64,000 nucleotides of DNA from Clostridia bacterium (GTDB taxonomy: Bacteria; Bacillota; Clostridia; Oscillospirales; CAG-272). The notes below the pieces were generated by a model, which ran no database searches, had not been told where the DNA came from, and was given only the letters and a program-made list of their open reading frames with translations. Below are positions 22,268 through 31,265 of the stretch, one piece after another. The translations under genes and the position numbers were made by a program. The stretch's first letter is position 1. Each line of letters opens with the position of its first letter. The DNA lies in contig JAFTSU010000027.1 of the NCBI GenBank assembly GCA_017467105.1, forward strand, positions 36,828 through 100,827, given 5' to 3'.

Positions 22268-24379
22268 ATGGCTAAGAAAAAAATTAGTGATGATATGGCA
22301 AGCTCTGCGGACATTGAATTGGCGCAAGGCTCTACCCCTAAAAAAAGAAGTCGCAGGAAAGCTGAAGAGACTACTGTTATTTCTAATACGCCCGAAGTGA
22401 TCGAAAAGGAAGACGATAACGGCGGCTCATACGATAGCGAAGCAGTTTTATCCACGTCACCCGACGGCATAGATACGGCACGGCAGAGTGATACATCAGA
22501 GAGATCGGAGTCGGCTCCGGCGGATGAAAAAAGCCTATCTCTCGGCGGAATAAAAAAGAAGAAGAGATCAAAGCCACGTACATCTGACGGAAATCTCTTC
22601 GCCTCCGTACCCGACGCAAATGAGATAGAAAAGCTGACGCCCATATTTGATACTACTGTAAGTGATACGGATCTTATCGAGGAAGAGGCTATCTCTGCCC
22701 TTCCCCACGCTGAGCCCGATCCCGCGCTTCTGGCATACGATACCGACGAGATCGAGGATACACGCGAGAGCGCCGAGGAGCATGCGAGATACGAGGCGTT
22801 CCTGGCAGAATATAAGCTTGCTATGGCTGACGTGCTGAAAGCAAAAAGCGAACAAGTTCATCTTGGCTCTCACGAGCTTGAGATAGACGATCTCGTTATC
22901 ACCGACGATGAGGACGAGCTTATTTACGATGATGACGAGCCCGTAACTGATGATGAATGGGAAAGTATTTCACGCGCTATGAGCGGTGATAAGAACAGTC
23001 TTGAGCTGTTCGATACACAGGATATCACCGACGGTATTGAGGGCGGTGAAGCCGATTTTGCGGTGGATGAAAATAATGTCAGCCCCGCTAAGATGGCGAT
23101 CGACGTTGAGGCTGTGACTGTAAGCGACGCAGATTCCAAAATGGATACGGCAGACGTGACAGATTCGACCGAGGAAGCTGCGGATGATTCCGACTCCGAC
23201 GTAGATGATACAAGCTACGGCGCGGAAGAGGCAGGAGCAGATAAATCGAACGGCGAATCAAACGGTGAGAAGAGCGCGGACTCTGTGCAATCGGATAGCG
23301 AGAGTGCCGAGTCACTTATGACAGTTGATGACCCTATAGGCGAAGACGAGGCTGAGCGCGTCGAGACGGATGAAGCCGCGAAAGACGGAGAGAACGAAGA
23401 GTCCGCGGCAATAATCGAAGCCGCAGACGCGGAAAATGCAGAGTCTATGACAGCAGATGAAGCTACGGACGCAAATAATAGAGCAAAATCCGAGTTAGAA
23501 GACGAAGCTTTGATTGGCGAAGATAATTCAGAATCAACCGAAGCAAACGAGGATACCGAACGAAGCGATAACACCGATGCCAAAGAAGCATCGGACTTAT
23601 CTTCCCTCTCGCAGTCGCACGATCGAGAGATAGAGCCTGTGGATCTTCTGACCACGGCGGATATATGGAACAGTCACTCCACCGAGGACACGGCTGACGA
23701 TAATATCGAGCCCGAGAAAAGCGAAGAGATTGAGTCAGAGGAGGATGACGAGTATTACGGCGAAGATGACGTGATAGAGGGCGCGGCGCAGCTTCAGATG
23801 GATCTGGGAGATGAGATTTCCTCAGACTATGGCGAGAAGAAAAAGGGCTATGATCCCGAAAAGCCCAGACTTATCGACACGGTATTTGAAACTGTGGAGC
23901 TTATCGCATTTACGTTTATCGCTGTGATGATAATCACCTGCTTCTTCTTCCGTCACTCAGTCGTTGACGGCGGATCTATGGATAAGACGCTTTCAGACGG
24001 AGATATACTGATCATTTCCGACTTTCTGTACGAGCCAAAGCGCGGCGATATCGTCGTTTTTGAGGATCATAAGGTTTCGGGCGAGACCGCACTTATAAAG
24101 CGAATAATCGGTATAGAGGGCGACACCGTCAGAATCGAAAAAAACGGAACTGTATACTTGAACGGCGAGCCTCTCATTGAAAAGTATACTCACAACAGCT
24201 TCAAGCACGAGTATAACGAGGGAGAATGGGTCGTCGGCGAGGGCGAGGTATTCGTGCTTGGCGACCACAGAAACAATTCCCGTGACTCTGAGGACTTCGG
24301 CCCTGTGAGCGCTGACAGTATCATAGGCAGGGTGCTGTTCAGATTTTATCCCTTTGACAGCTTCGGGGCTGTCGACTGA
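22268..24379 (+). CDS. lepB: Signal peptidase I with a ~530-residue acidic N-terminal extension
   Basis: The last ~170 of 703 residues are a complete type I signal peptidase: membrane segment 541-562, catalytic Ser570 (GGSMDK), GDILII, catalytic Lys611 (TALIKRIIG) and VLGDHRNNSRDSEDFG. The preceding ~530 residues start with a basic stretch (AKKKISDD, KKRSRRKA) and then become extremely rich in D, E, S, A and T with few hydrophobics. This looks like intrinsic disorder in the cytoplasm, given one N-in membrane segment. Normal Gram-positive SipS is about 180-200 residues. No second start with a ribosome site was obvious near the catalytic part. rbgA follows after 18 bases. Confidence 0.9.
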   Translation: MAKKKISDDMASSADIELAQGSTPKKRSRRKAEETTVISNTPEVIEKEDDNGGSYDSEAVLSTSPDGIDTARQSDTSERSESAPADEKSLSLGGIKKKKRSKPRTSDGNLFASVPDANEIEKLTPIFDTTVSDTDLIEEEAISALPHAEPDPALLAYDTDEIEDTRESAEEHARYEAFLAEYKLAMADVLKAKSEQVHLGSHELEIDDLVITDDEDELIYDDDEPVTDDEWESISRAMSGDKNSLELFDTQDITDGIEGGEADFAVDENNVSPAKMAIDVEAVTVSDADSKMDTADVTDSTEEAADDSDSDVDDTSYGAEEAGADKSNGESNGEKSADSVQSDSESAESLMTVDDPIGEDEAERVETDEAAKDGENEESAAIIEAADAENAESMTADEATDANNRAKSELEDEALIGEDNSESTEANEDTERSDNTDAKEASDLSSLSQSHDREIEPVDLLTTADIWNSHSTEDTADDNIEPEKSEEIESEEDDEYYGEDDVIEGAAQLQMDLGDEISSDYGEKKKGYDPEKPRLIDTVFETVELIAFTFIAVMIITCFFFRHSVVDGGSMDKTLSDGDILIISDFLYEPKRGDIVVFEDHKVSGETALIKRIIGIEGDTVRIEKNGTVYLNGEPLIEKYTHNSFKHEYNEGEWVVGEGEVFVLGDHRNNSRDSEDFGPVSADSIIGRVLFRFYPFDSFGAVD

Positions 24380-24397
24380 TAACGAAAGGACTTAATA

Positions 24398-25264
24398 ATG
24401 GCAAAGAATCCTATACAGTGGTTCCCCGGTCATATGGCGAAGACCAAGCGTCTGATGAGGGAATGTCTCGGCGAGGTGGATATTATTCTGGAGCTTCTGG
24501 ATGCCAGAATTCCCTACAGCTCAAAAAACCCGGAAATTGAGAATATGATCGGTGATAAGCCAAAGGTCACGGTGCTGACGAAGGCAACTCTGGCAGATCC
24601 TGAGGTGTCGCGCGCATGGGCTCAAAAATACAGCGAGAACGGCTCTGCGGCAGTTATAATCGACTCTACAGCATCTTTAGGCATTGACGCCCTGGAGCAG
24701 ACTGTGCGTACCGTACTGTCAGAGAAGATCGAAAGATATAAGGCGAAGGGTATGTCGGGCAGACGGCTGAAGGCTATGATAGTCGGTATACCTAACGTTG
24801 GTAAATCGTCGCTGATAAACAGGATCGCGGGATCCAAGAAGGCGAGAGTCGAGGATAGGCCCGGCGTTACTATGACGAAGCAATGGGTTCCTACGGAGAT
24901 AGGCTTTGACCTTCTGGATATGCCGGGCGTGCTGTGGCCGAAGTTTGAGGATGAGCGCGTAGGCGAAAACCTCGCTATGACGGGAGCTATCAAGGATGCG
25001 ATCCTCGATACCGAGGAGATCGCTATGATACTCTGCGGCAGGCTTATGGAGGTTGCGCCCGAGCAGTTTATGGCAAGATACAAGCTCACAGAGGATGAGG
25101 TTGAGGGTCTCGACTGCTATGATCTCTTTATGCTGGTAGGAAAAAAACGCGGCTTTTTGATGAGCGGCGGCGAGATAAACGCAAAAAGAACTGCAGACGT
25201 TTTATTAGATGAATTCAGGGGCGGCAGAATAGGCCGTATAACCCTTGAAAAGCCGGAGGAATAA
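24398..25264 (+). CDS. rbgA: Ribosome biogenesis GTPase RbgA (YlqF)
   Basis: Circularly permuted GTPase that helps late assembly of the 50S subunit. It starts IQWFPGHMAKTKR, then VDIILELLDARIP. The G1 P-loop is GIPNVGKSS, followed by G2-like RPGVTMTKQWV and G3 DMPGVLWPKFED. Length is 288 residues, normal. Odd: G4, which should read NKxD, is TKAT at residues 61-64, so two guanine-specifying residues differ. It lies between lepB and rnhB, the common Firmicutes order, with a 2-base gap to rnhB. Confidence 0.93.
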   Translation: MAKNPIQWFPGHMAKTKRLMRECLGEVDIILELLDARIPYSSKNPEIENMIGDKPKVTVLTKATLADPEVSRAWAQKYSENGSAAVIIDSTASLGIDALEQTVRTVLSEKIERYKAKGMSGRRLKAMIVGIPNVGKSSLINRIAGSKKARVEDRPGVTMTKQWVPTEIGFDLLDMPGVLWPKFEDERVGENLAMTGAIKDAILDTEEIAMILCGRLMEVAPEQFMARYKLTEDEVEGLDCYDLFMLVGKKRGFLMSGGEINAKRTADVLLDEFRGGRIGRITLEKPEE

Positions 25265-25266
25265 AT

Positions 25267-25875
25267 ATGCCAAGCTTTGAATACGAGGACAGACTTTATT
25301 CCGAGGGATATACCGCCGTATGCGGCTGTGACGAGGCAGGCAGAGGTCCTCTGCTTGGACCTGTTGTGGCAGCTGCGGTAATTCTCCCAAGAGATATAGT
25401 GATAGAGGGTCTGAACGACTCGAAAAAGCTGACCGAGAAGAAACGGGAGAGGCTGTTCGATATTATAAAGGAAAGGGCTGTTGCCTACGCTGTTGCGGAG
25501 GCGAGTCCTGAGGAGATCGACGAGATCAATATACTAAACGCATCTATGCTGGCTATGAGAAGAGCTGTTGAGGCGCTGGAGGTTCCGGCGGATTTCGCTC
25601 TCATAGACGGAAATCAATCAAGAGGCTTCACCATACCCACGGAAACGGTGGTAAAGGGCGACTCTATCAGCTGCTCTATTGCCGCGGCGTCTATTCTCGC
25701 CAAGGTAACGCGTGACCGTCAATGCGTGGAGCTGGACCGTGAATATCCCGAATACAACATAGCAAAGCATAAGGGATATCCCACGAAGGAGCATATGGAC
25801 GCGGTAAGAAAATTCGGACCGTCTCCTATACATAGAAGGACCTTCCTTAAATTCCTTGACAATGAAAATTCTTAA
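25267..25875 (+). CDS. rnhB: Ribonuclease HII
   Basis: Removes ribonucleotides from RNA-DNA hybrids. The 202-residue protein has CGCDEAGRGPLLGPVVAAAV with the catalytic Asp-Glu pair, LNDSKKLTEKKRE, ALIDGN with the third acidic residue, and KGDSISCSIAAASILAKVTRD. The C terminus HKGYPTKEHMDA and SPIHRRTF is standard. Its last 14 bases overlap the yraN start at 25862. Confidence 0.96.
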   Translation: MPSFEYEDRLYSEGYTAVCGCDEAGRGPLLGPVVAAAVILPRDIVIEGLNDSKKLTEKKRERLFDIIKERAVAYAVAEASPEEIDEINILNASMLAMRRAVEALEVPADFALIDGNQSRGFTIPTETVVKGDSISCSIAAASILAKVTRDRQCVELDREYPEYNIAKHKGYPTKEHMDAVRKFGPSPIHRRTFLKFLDNENS

Positions 25876-26287
25876 GATAAAGACGGAAAAAAGGCGGGTC
25901 GGCGATCTTGGCGAGCGCGCCGCGGCACGCTTTCTCAGACGGCACGGCTACAGGATACTTGAGCGAAACTACGTGGCGTGCGGAAGCGAGATAGATATTA
26001 TCGCTCAGGATCGTACTCACATTGCGTTCGTTGAGGTAAAGACCAGAAACGTAGGCTCGGATAATCCCAAAGAGCCTCGCCCGGCGTCCGCGGTTACTCC
26101 GGAGAAGCAACGGAAGATAATAACCGCAGCAAGCTACTACAAGGCATATCATCCGAATGAGAGAAGGATGCGTATGGACATAATCGAGGTGTACGTAGAG
26201 GGAGCCGCCGGCAAGGAGCGCGTAAAGGAGATCAATCATATGACGGGAGCATACGACAGAAGCTCCTGCAAAGTATATAAAATATAA
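25862..26287 (+). CDS. yraN: YraN family protein (UPF0102), nuclease-like fold
   Basis: Small protein of 141 residues with an endonuclease-like fold. It contains LGERAAARFLRRHGYRILERNY, GSEIDIIAQD and AFVEVKTRN, giving the PD-(D/E)xK-type E-x-D-x-EVK pattern, and RMRMDIIEV. No firm function is known for the family. ATG 25862 lies inside rnhB, so the two are translationally coupled; an alternative TTG lies two codons upstream. Confidence 0.9.
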   Translation: MKILKIKTEKRRVGDLGERAAARFLRRHGYRILERNYVACGSEIDIIAQDRTHIAFVEVKTRNVGSDNPKEPRPASAVTPEKQRKIITAASYYKAYHPNERRMRMDIIEVYVEGAAGKERVKEINHMTGAYDRSSCKVYKI

Positions 26288-26330
26288 AGCATAAAGTTCC
26301 CGAACGAACGGGAGATCAAAGAGGAATGAA

Positions 26331-27815
26331 ATGAAATACGTAAGTACAAGAGGCGCTGACTCCGCAGGTGTCAGCTCAAGCGAAGCTATAAAGAGAGGTC
26401 TTGCCTCCGACGGCGGACTGTATATGCCCGAGAATATCCCTACGGTTGATGAGGCGTATATTCGCGATCTTGCCACTCTTCCCTATCCCGAAAGGTGCGC
26501 AAGAATACTCTCGCTCTTTCTGACGGATTACACCTATGAAGAGCTTCTGGAGGACGCAAGAGGAGCATATTCCGAGGAAAAGTTTGTACCGTCAGCGGCT
26601 CCTATCTCCAAGCTTGGAGATAACAAATATATGCTGGAGCTGTGGCATGGACCCACCTCCGCATTTAAGGATATGGCGCTGCAAATAATGCCCCGGCTCT
26701 TCGTTAGAGCGCTGAAAAAATGCGGCGAGACACGTGAGGCTCTGATACTTGTCGCAACCTCCGGCGACACAGGCAAGGCTGCTCTGGAGGGATACAAGAA
26801 CGTTCCCGGAACGAAGATAAAGGTGTTCTACCCCATTGACGGCGTAAGCTCCGTACAGAAGCGTCAGATGCAGGCTCAGGACGGTGATAACGTTTCCGTC
26901 GTTGGTATCGTAGGCAATTTCGACGATGCTCAGACCGGCGTGAAGAATATATTTTCCGACAGCGAATGCCGCGAGAGGCTGAATGACAGAGGAGTATTTC
27001 TCTCAAGCGCAAACTCTATCAACTGGGGCAGACTCGTACCTCAGATAGTATATTACGTTTCCGCGTACTGCGACCTTATGAAAGAGGGCGCGATCAGCTA
27101 CGGGGACTTGTTGGACGTATGCGTTCCTACGGGTAATTTCGGTAATATATTTGCCGGCTTTATCGCAAAGAGGATGGGAGTGCCTATTGGCAAGCTGGTT
27201 TGCGCCTCCAACAAAAATGACGTACTGACCGAGTTTATGGAAAGCGGAAGATATAACAAAAAGAGAGTGTTCCATACGACCATGTCACCCTCTATGGATA
27301 TACTTATATCCTCCAATCTTGAAAGACTGCTGTTTGTTACTCTCGGAAGTGAAAAATGCGCAGAATATATGAGAAAGCTTGGAGCAGAAGGCGAATACAC
27401 CTTGACGTGCGATGAGCTTTCGCTAATAAACGAATCCTTTGTCGGATACTCTACAGACGAGGATGAATGTATGGAAACCGTCGCGCGAATATACAAAAGC
27501 ACCCATCATCTTATCGACACTCACACCTCCGTAGCGGTCAGCGCCGCGGAAAGATATATAAATGACGTTAAGAGTACGGGTGCTATGCTGGTGGTGTCTA
27601 CCGCGTCTCCGTACAAATTTGCAGGCGACGTATACGCCTCCCTCACCGGCAAGAAGCCAGAGGAGGATCTGGACGCTCCCCTCTTGCTAGAGAAGCTCAG
27701 CGGTGTGGATATGCCGGCTCCTCTACGCCGAGTGCTTTCAAGCGAGCCACGTCATACCAAGGTGATAGACCGGACGGATATGATGGCTGCAGTTGTTGAA
27801 TTTGCTCTCAGATAA
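26331..27815 (+). CDS. thrC: Threonine synthase
   Basis: PLP enzyme converting O-phosphohomoserine to threonine. The 494-residue long form begins MKYVSTRGADSAGVSSSEAI. The PLP lysine lies in ELWHGPTSAFKDMALQIMP, and the phosphate loop is ATSGDTGKAAL. VPTGNFGNIFAGF and SNKNDVLTEFMESG follow. It has a GAGGAA ribosome site. It trails yraN by 43 bases and may share its transcript. No other threonine genes lie nearby. Confidence 0.95.
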   Translation: MKYVSTRGADSAGVSSSEAIKRGLASDGGLYMPENIPTVDEAYIRDLATLPYPERCARILSLFLTDYTYEELLEDARGAYSEEKFVPSAAPISKLGDNKYMLELWHGPTSAFKDMALQIMPRLFVRALKKCGETREALILVATSGDTGKAALEGYKNVPGTKIKVFYPIDGVSSVQKRQMQAQDGDNVSVVGIVGNFDDAQTGVKNIFSDSECRERLNDRGVFLSSANSINWGRLVPQIVYYVSAYCDLMKEGAISYGDLLDVCVPTGNFGNIFAGFIAKRMGVPIGKLVCASNKNDVLTEFMESGRYNKKRVFHTTMSPSMDILISSNLERLLFVTLGSEKCAEYMRKLGAEGEYTLTCDELSLINESFVGYSTDEDECMETVARIYKSTHHLIDTHTSVAVSAAERYINDVKSTGAMLVVSTASPYKFAGDVYASLTGKKPEEDLDAPLLLEKLSGVDMPAPLRRVLSSEPRHTKVIDRTDMMAAVVEFALR

Positions 27816-27848
27816 GGATCAACGCGTAATTGAAAATTGCCGTGTCGG

Positions 27849-28046
27849 TCAGCAGCATTCCTTAGGCTTAAAGGTTGCGCAGTTGGTATTTGCGGAGCAG
27901 CTCGCTTCTCGAGGACCTACGGAAATAGTGCCTGCATAGCAATGACTCTCACCCGAGTGGTATGCGCAATTTTTCACGTCACATACCACACCCTTGATGC
28001 ACTTAGTGCTATCACATTTACAATCTGAATTCTTTCTTTCGTTCAT
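27849..28046 (-). CDS. DUF1540 cysteine-rich small protein
   Basis: A 65-residue protein, with cysteines spaced as in DUF1540: KGVVCDVKNCAYHSGESHCYAG, then ASCSANTNCATFKPK. An N-terminal addition CKCDSTKC gives further metal-ligand candidates. The longer frame to 28085 is possible, but the ATG at 28046 has GAGGG 8 bases upstream. The family occurs widely in spore-forming Clostridia and probably binds metal; function is not known. Divergent from the phosphoesterase at 28142. Confidence 0.8.
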   Translation of the reverse strand: MNERKNSDCKCDSTKCIKGVVCDVKNCAYHSGESHCYAGTISVGPREASCSANTNCATFKPKECC

Positions 28047-28141
28047 TTCTCTACCCTCTTTTTCTGTTTTGCGCTTTTTGCGCATTCGTAGTATTGACCT
28101 AAGATTGAATTTCTATGCACTTTACGAAAGGAGGGACCCGA

Positions 28142-28885
28142 ATGTCGTTATATACTATCGCGGATCTGCATCTGTCGACACACGCCGAGACTAACAAGTC
28201 TATGGAGGTCTTTGGCAGCAGATGGGCAGATTATATGAAGCGTATCGAAGGTAATTGGCGACATCTGGTCACCGACTCCGATACGGTAGTAATTCCGGGA
28301 GATATATCCTGGGCGCTTTCACTCGAGGAGGCACTATCGGATATGAAATTCATCGATTCGCTACCGGGTAAAAAAATACTTGGAAAGGGCAATCACGATT
28401 TTTGGTGGTGCTCTATGAAAAAGCACGGCGAATTTTTCAAAAAACACGGAATAGAGAGTATTTCCTTTCTGTTTAACAATGCACACGAGTGCGACAGCTT
28501 TATTATTGCCGGTACTCGCGGCTGGTATAACGACGAGGACGCCACCAACGCACCGAGCGAGGTGGATTTCGAGAAGCTTACCGCAAGAGAGCGCGGAAGG
28601 CTTAAAATGAGTCTGGAGCAGGCACGGCAATTACAGGAGCACTCTCCAGAAAAGGAGATAATCGTATTTATGCACTTTCCTCCCTATTGGAACGGGAAGT
28701 CATCCGAGCCACTTATAGAGCTTATACGCGAATACGGCGTAAAACGTGTATTCTACGGTCATATTCACGGCAATTATACGGTCGCTCCTAAATTTGATTA
28801 CAACGGTATTGAAATGAGTATAGTGTCAGCAGACTACTTAGAATTTATCCCACAGAACGTACCTTGTTTAAGAAAGGATCTGTGA
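28142..28885 (+). CDS. Calcineurin-like metallophosphoesterase
   Basis: A 247-residue phosphohydrolase. The five metal-site motifs are visible in order: ADLHLS, PGDISWA, KGNHDFWW, FMHFPPYW and YGHIHGNY. The ATG at 28142 has AGGAGG 7 bases upstream; 9 more upstream codons are open. Clostridia carry close relatives annotated only as phosphohydrolases. The stop is 1 base before the GH78 start, so the two are probably co-transcribed, though a shared task is not evident. Confidence 0.85.
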   Translation: MSLYTIADLHLSTHAETNKSMEVFGSRWADYMKRIEGNWRHLVTDSDTVVIPGDISWALSLEEALSDMKFIDSLPGKKILGKGNHDFWWCSMKKHGEFFKKHGIESISFLFNNAHECDSFIIAGTRGWYNDEDATNAPSEVDFEKLTARERGRLKMSLEQARQLQEHSPEKEIIVFMHFPPYWNGKSSEPLIELIREYGVKRVFYGHIHGNYTVAPKFDYNGIEMSIVSADYLEFIPQNVPCLRKDL

Positions 28886-28886
28886 A

Positions 28887-31118
28887 ATGGAATTTAGAGA
28901 AATCTTTGGAGAGGCAAATTGGATCGCACCGGCAGATAAGAATATATGCCCTATTATCCGTAAGAGCTTTGAAGCATTTAACATCACTGAGGCTAAGATA
29001 GATATTATTGGCTTTGCGTCATTTGTGTTTTATATAAACGGTACGCGAGGCAGTGATGATTACTTTCTCCCTCTCGCTACCGATTACGAGTACAGAGGCA
29101 GTCCTACAGATGAAGAAACTGCCCACAGATGCTACGTATCTCATTACGATATAACCCACCTTATCCATAACGGCAGAAACACTCTTGCGGTAATGCTGGG
29201 TGACGGATGGTACACCGGAAAAACGGGCATATACAAGGAAGTGCCGTACGGAGAAAAGAAGCTCTGCTTCAAAATAACACTTAAAACAAAAGAAAATACA
29301 TTTTATATACACTCTGACACCGATGCGGTATGCAAGGAATCATACGTAAAGGAATGCGACTTGAATTTAGGCGAGGTGCATGACTATCTAGACTTTTGCG
29401 TCGATTCTCTTGGTGTCGAATTTGATGACGGCGATTGGGAACATACGGTTACAGCGATCGCTCCCGATACTTTGTATTTATATACCGATTGCCCGCCGGA
29501 CAGAGTTGTCGAAACTCTGACACCTACAGTCATAGGAGAAAAGGACGGCGCAGTTATATACGATGCGGGTAAAAACCTCACCGGCTTCCCTACTCTACTC
29601 GTCGACGGATATTCCGGCGATGTTGATATAACCTTTTCCGAGGCACTCTCCGAGGATAATGATCTGAACATCAGGAATATGCACGGGCAAAGAATGCTAT
29701 ATAAGATGCACGGAGAAAGGCTTGTGCTTGAACCGCTCTTCACGTGGTTTGGCTTCAGATACTTTAAGATCCGCGGCGATGCGAGATGCGTATCGGTCAA
29801 GAGGATAAACTGCGACGTTAAGGTAAGCTCTGATTTTGAGTGTGACGACGAAGTCCTTAATTGGCTTTATAGGGCGTATATTCTTACACAGCTTTCCAAT
29901 ATGCACCAGGGAGTACCCTCTGACTGTCCCCACATAGAGCGCAGAGGTTACCTTGGCGACGGACATCTTACCTGCACCTCGGCTATGAAGTCCTTAGACG
30001 CGAAGAAATTCTATGAAAAGTGGCTAGGAGATATATCCGATTCGCAGGACAGAATATCAGGTCACGTGCAGTATACCGCTCCTTATACGAAATCGGGCGG
30101 CGGTGTGGGCGGCTTCTCCCACGGATTTATAAAGATACCCTACCAGTATTATCTGCATTATGGTGATGATACGCCGCTACGCAGTATGTACGGTCAGTTT
30201 ATGGAATATTTAAGGTATCTTGAGGATCACTCGGTATCCGAGCTTGTAGTAAGCGACAAGGAGGGAGAATGGTGTCTTGGCGAATGGTGCGTGTATATGG
30301 AGAAATCCGGCGATATGCTCACATCATCCGATGCGATGCCCGGCGGTACCTTTATTCCTCCCGCCTACGTTAACACGGTTTATTACGTAAAATCTCTTGA
30401 GCTGATGATAAAGATAGCGGATATCGTTGGACGCGACGAGGATATTCCGAAATTCCGCGAGATGATCGAAAGGAAAAAGGCAGTTATAAAGGCTGCATTT
30501 TATAATCCGAATAACAGCACGTTTATTGGAAACCTGCAGGGCGGAAGCGCGTTTGCTCTGGATATCGGTCTTGGAGATGAGAAAACGAAAGAGGCTTTTA
30601 TCAAATACTATGAAAAATATCCGTATTTCGATACGGGAATTTTCGGTACCGAGATCGTAGGCAGACTTCTGTGCGAGTACGGAAGAGCCGATATTCTCCG
30701 CAAGATGATCGGAGCTACCGAGCCGCAGGGCTACGGCAGATGGCGTGAGAAGGGCGCGACTACCCTATGGGAGTATTGGCACAGCCCAAGATCGATGAGT
30801 CATCCGATGTTCGGCTCTACGGTATCACTGCTTTACGAATACGTTCTGGGAATAAAGCAAAGCCAAGGGGCAAAAGGATACTCAAGGGTCAATATTTCAC
30901 CCGCTCTAAATACCGGACTCAAAAGAGCGAAAGGATACATCACGGCTCCCGAGGGCAGAATATACGTTTCTTATTACATAGAAGACGGCGAGTTAACGTT
31001 AAGCGCGAGTGCTCCGAGAGCTATCGAGGCAACGGTGACGGTATGCGGCAAAAATTATCCTATTACCGACGGTGAAATAACCGTCAAAGAGAGGATAGAC
31101 ACCGCTTCGGCTTGCTGA
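28887..31118 (+). CDS. GH78 alpha-L-rhamnosidase-like glycoside hydrolase
   Basis: Predicted to remove terminal L-rhamnose from plant glycans. 743 residues, no signal peptide. The N-terminal half is beta-sandwich (residues about 30-310), with NTLAVMLGDGWYTGKTGIY characteristic of the rhamnosidase N-domain. The (alpha/alpha)6 catalytic domain follows with GVPSDCPHIERRGYLGDGHL, which holds the family acid pair, and ATTLWEYWHSPRSMSHPMFG. A final beta domain has RVNISPALNTGLKRAKG and YITAPEGRIYVSY. It pairs with the GH28 at 7282-8610 for pectin side-chain use (inference). Confidence 0.88.
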   Translation: MEFREIFGEANWIAPADKNICPIIRKSFEAFNITEAKIDIIGFASFVFYINGTRGSDDYFLPLATDYEYRGSPTDEETAHRCYVSHYDITHLIHNGRNTLAVMLGDGWYTGKTGIYKEVPYGEKKLCFKITLKTKENTFYIHSDTDAVCKESYVKECDLNLGEVHDYLDFCVDSLGVEFDDGDWEHTVTAIAPDTLYLYTDCPPDRVVETLTPTVIGEKDGAVIYDAGKNLTGFPTLLVDGYSGDVDITFSEALSEDNDLNIRNMHGQRMLYKMHGERLVLEPLFTWFGFRYFKIRGDARCVSVKRINCDVKVSSDFECDDEVLNWLYRAYILTQLSNMHQGVPSDCPHIERRGYLGDGHLTCTSAMKSLDAKKFYEKWLGDISDSQDRISGHVQYTAPYTKSGGGVGGFSHGFIKIPYQYYLHYGDDTPLRSMYGQFMEYLRYLEDHSVSELVVSDKEGEWCLGEWCVYMEKSGDMLTSSDAMPGGTFIPPAYVNTVYYVKSLELMIKIADIVGRDEDIPKFREMIERKKAVIKAAFYNPNNSTFIGNLQGGSAFALDIGLGDEKTKEAFIKYYEKYPYFDTGIFGTEIVGRLLCEYGRADILRKMIGATEPQGYGRWREKGATTLWEYWHSPRSMSHPMFGSTVSLLYEYVLGIKQSQGAKGYSRVNISPALNTGLKRAKGYITAPEGRIYVSYYIEDGELTLSASAPRAIEATVTVCGKNYPITDGEITVKERIDTASAC

Positions 31119-31173
31119 AAGCGTTCATTTTATACATAAAAAGATAAAAAATAAATTAAATATGCCAAAATGC

Positions 31174-31202
31174 TTGACAAACACTGCGGTTTGTTGTAAA
31201 AT
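31174..31202 (+). promoter_or_regulatory. Promoter of tig-clpP-clpX
   Basis: TTGACA (31174-31179), a 17-base spacer, TAAAAT (31197-31202). No CtsR heptad (GGTCAAA repeats) was seen, so heat-shock control by CtsR is not supported here. Confidence 0.8.
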
Positions 31203-31265
31203 AATATGGCTATTTTTTAGGATTAATATTAAAATATAAAATATACATTTCCCGGAGGAAAAGAA

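Noticed and set aside
31120-31265. CtsR-controlled clp promoter
   Set aside because: No GGTCAAA-type direct heptads around the tig promoter or before clpP.
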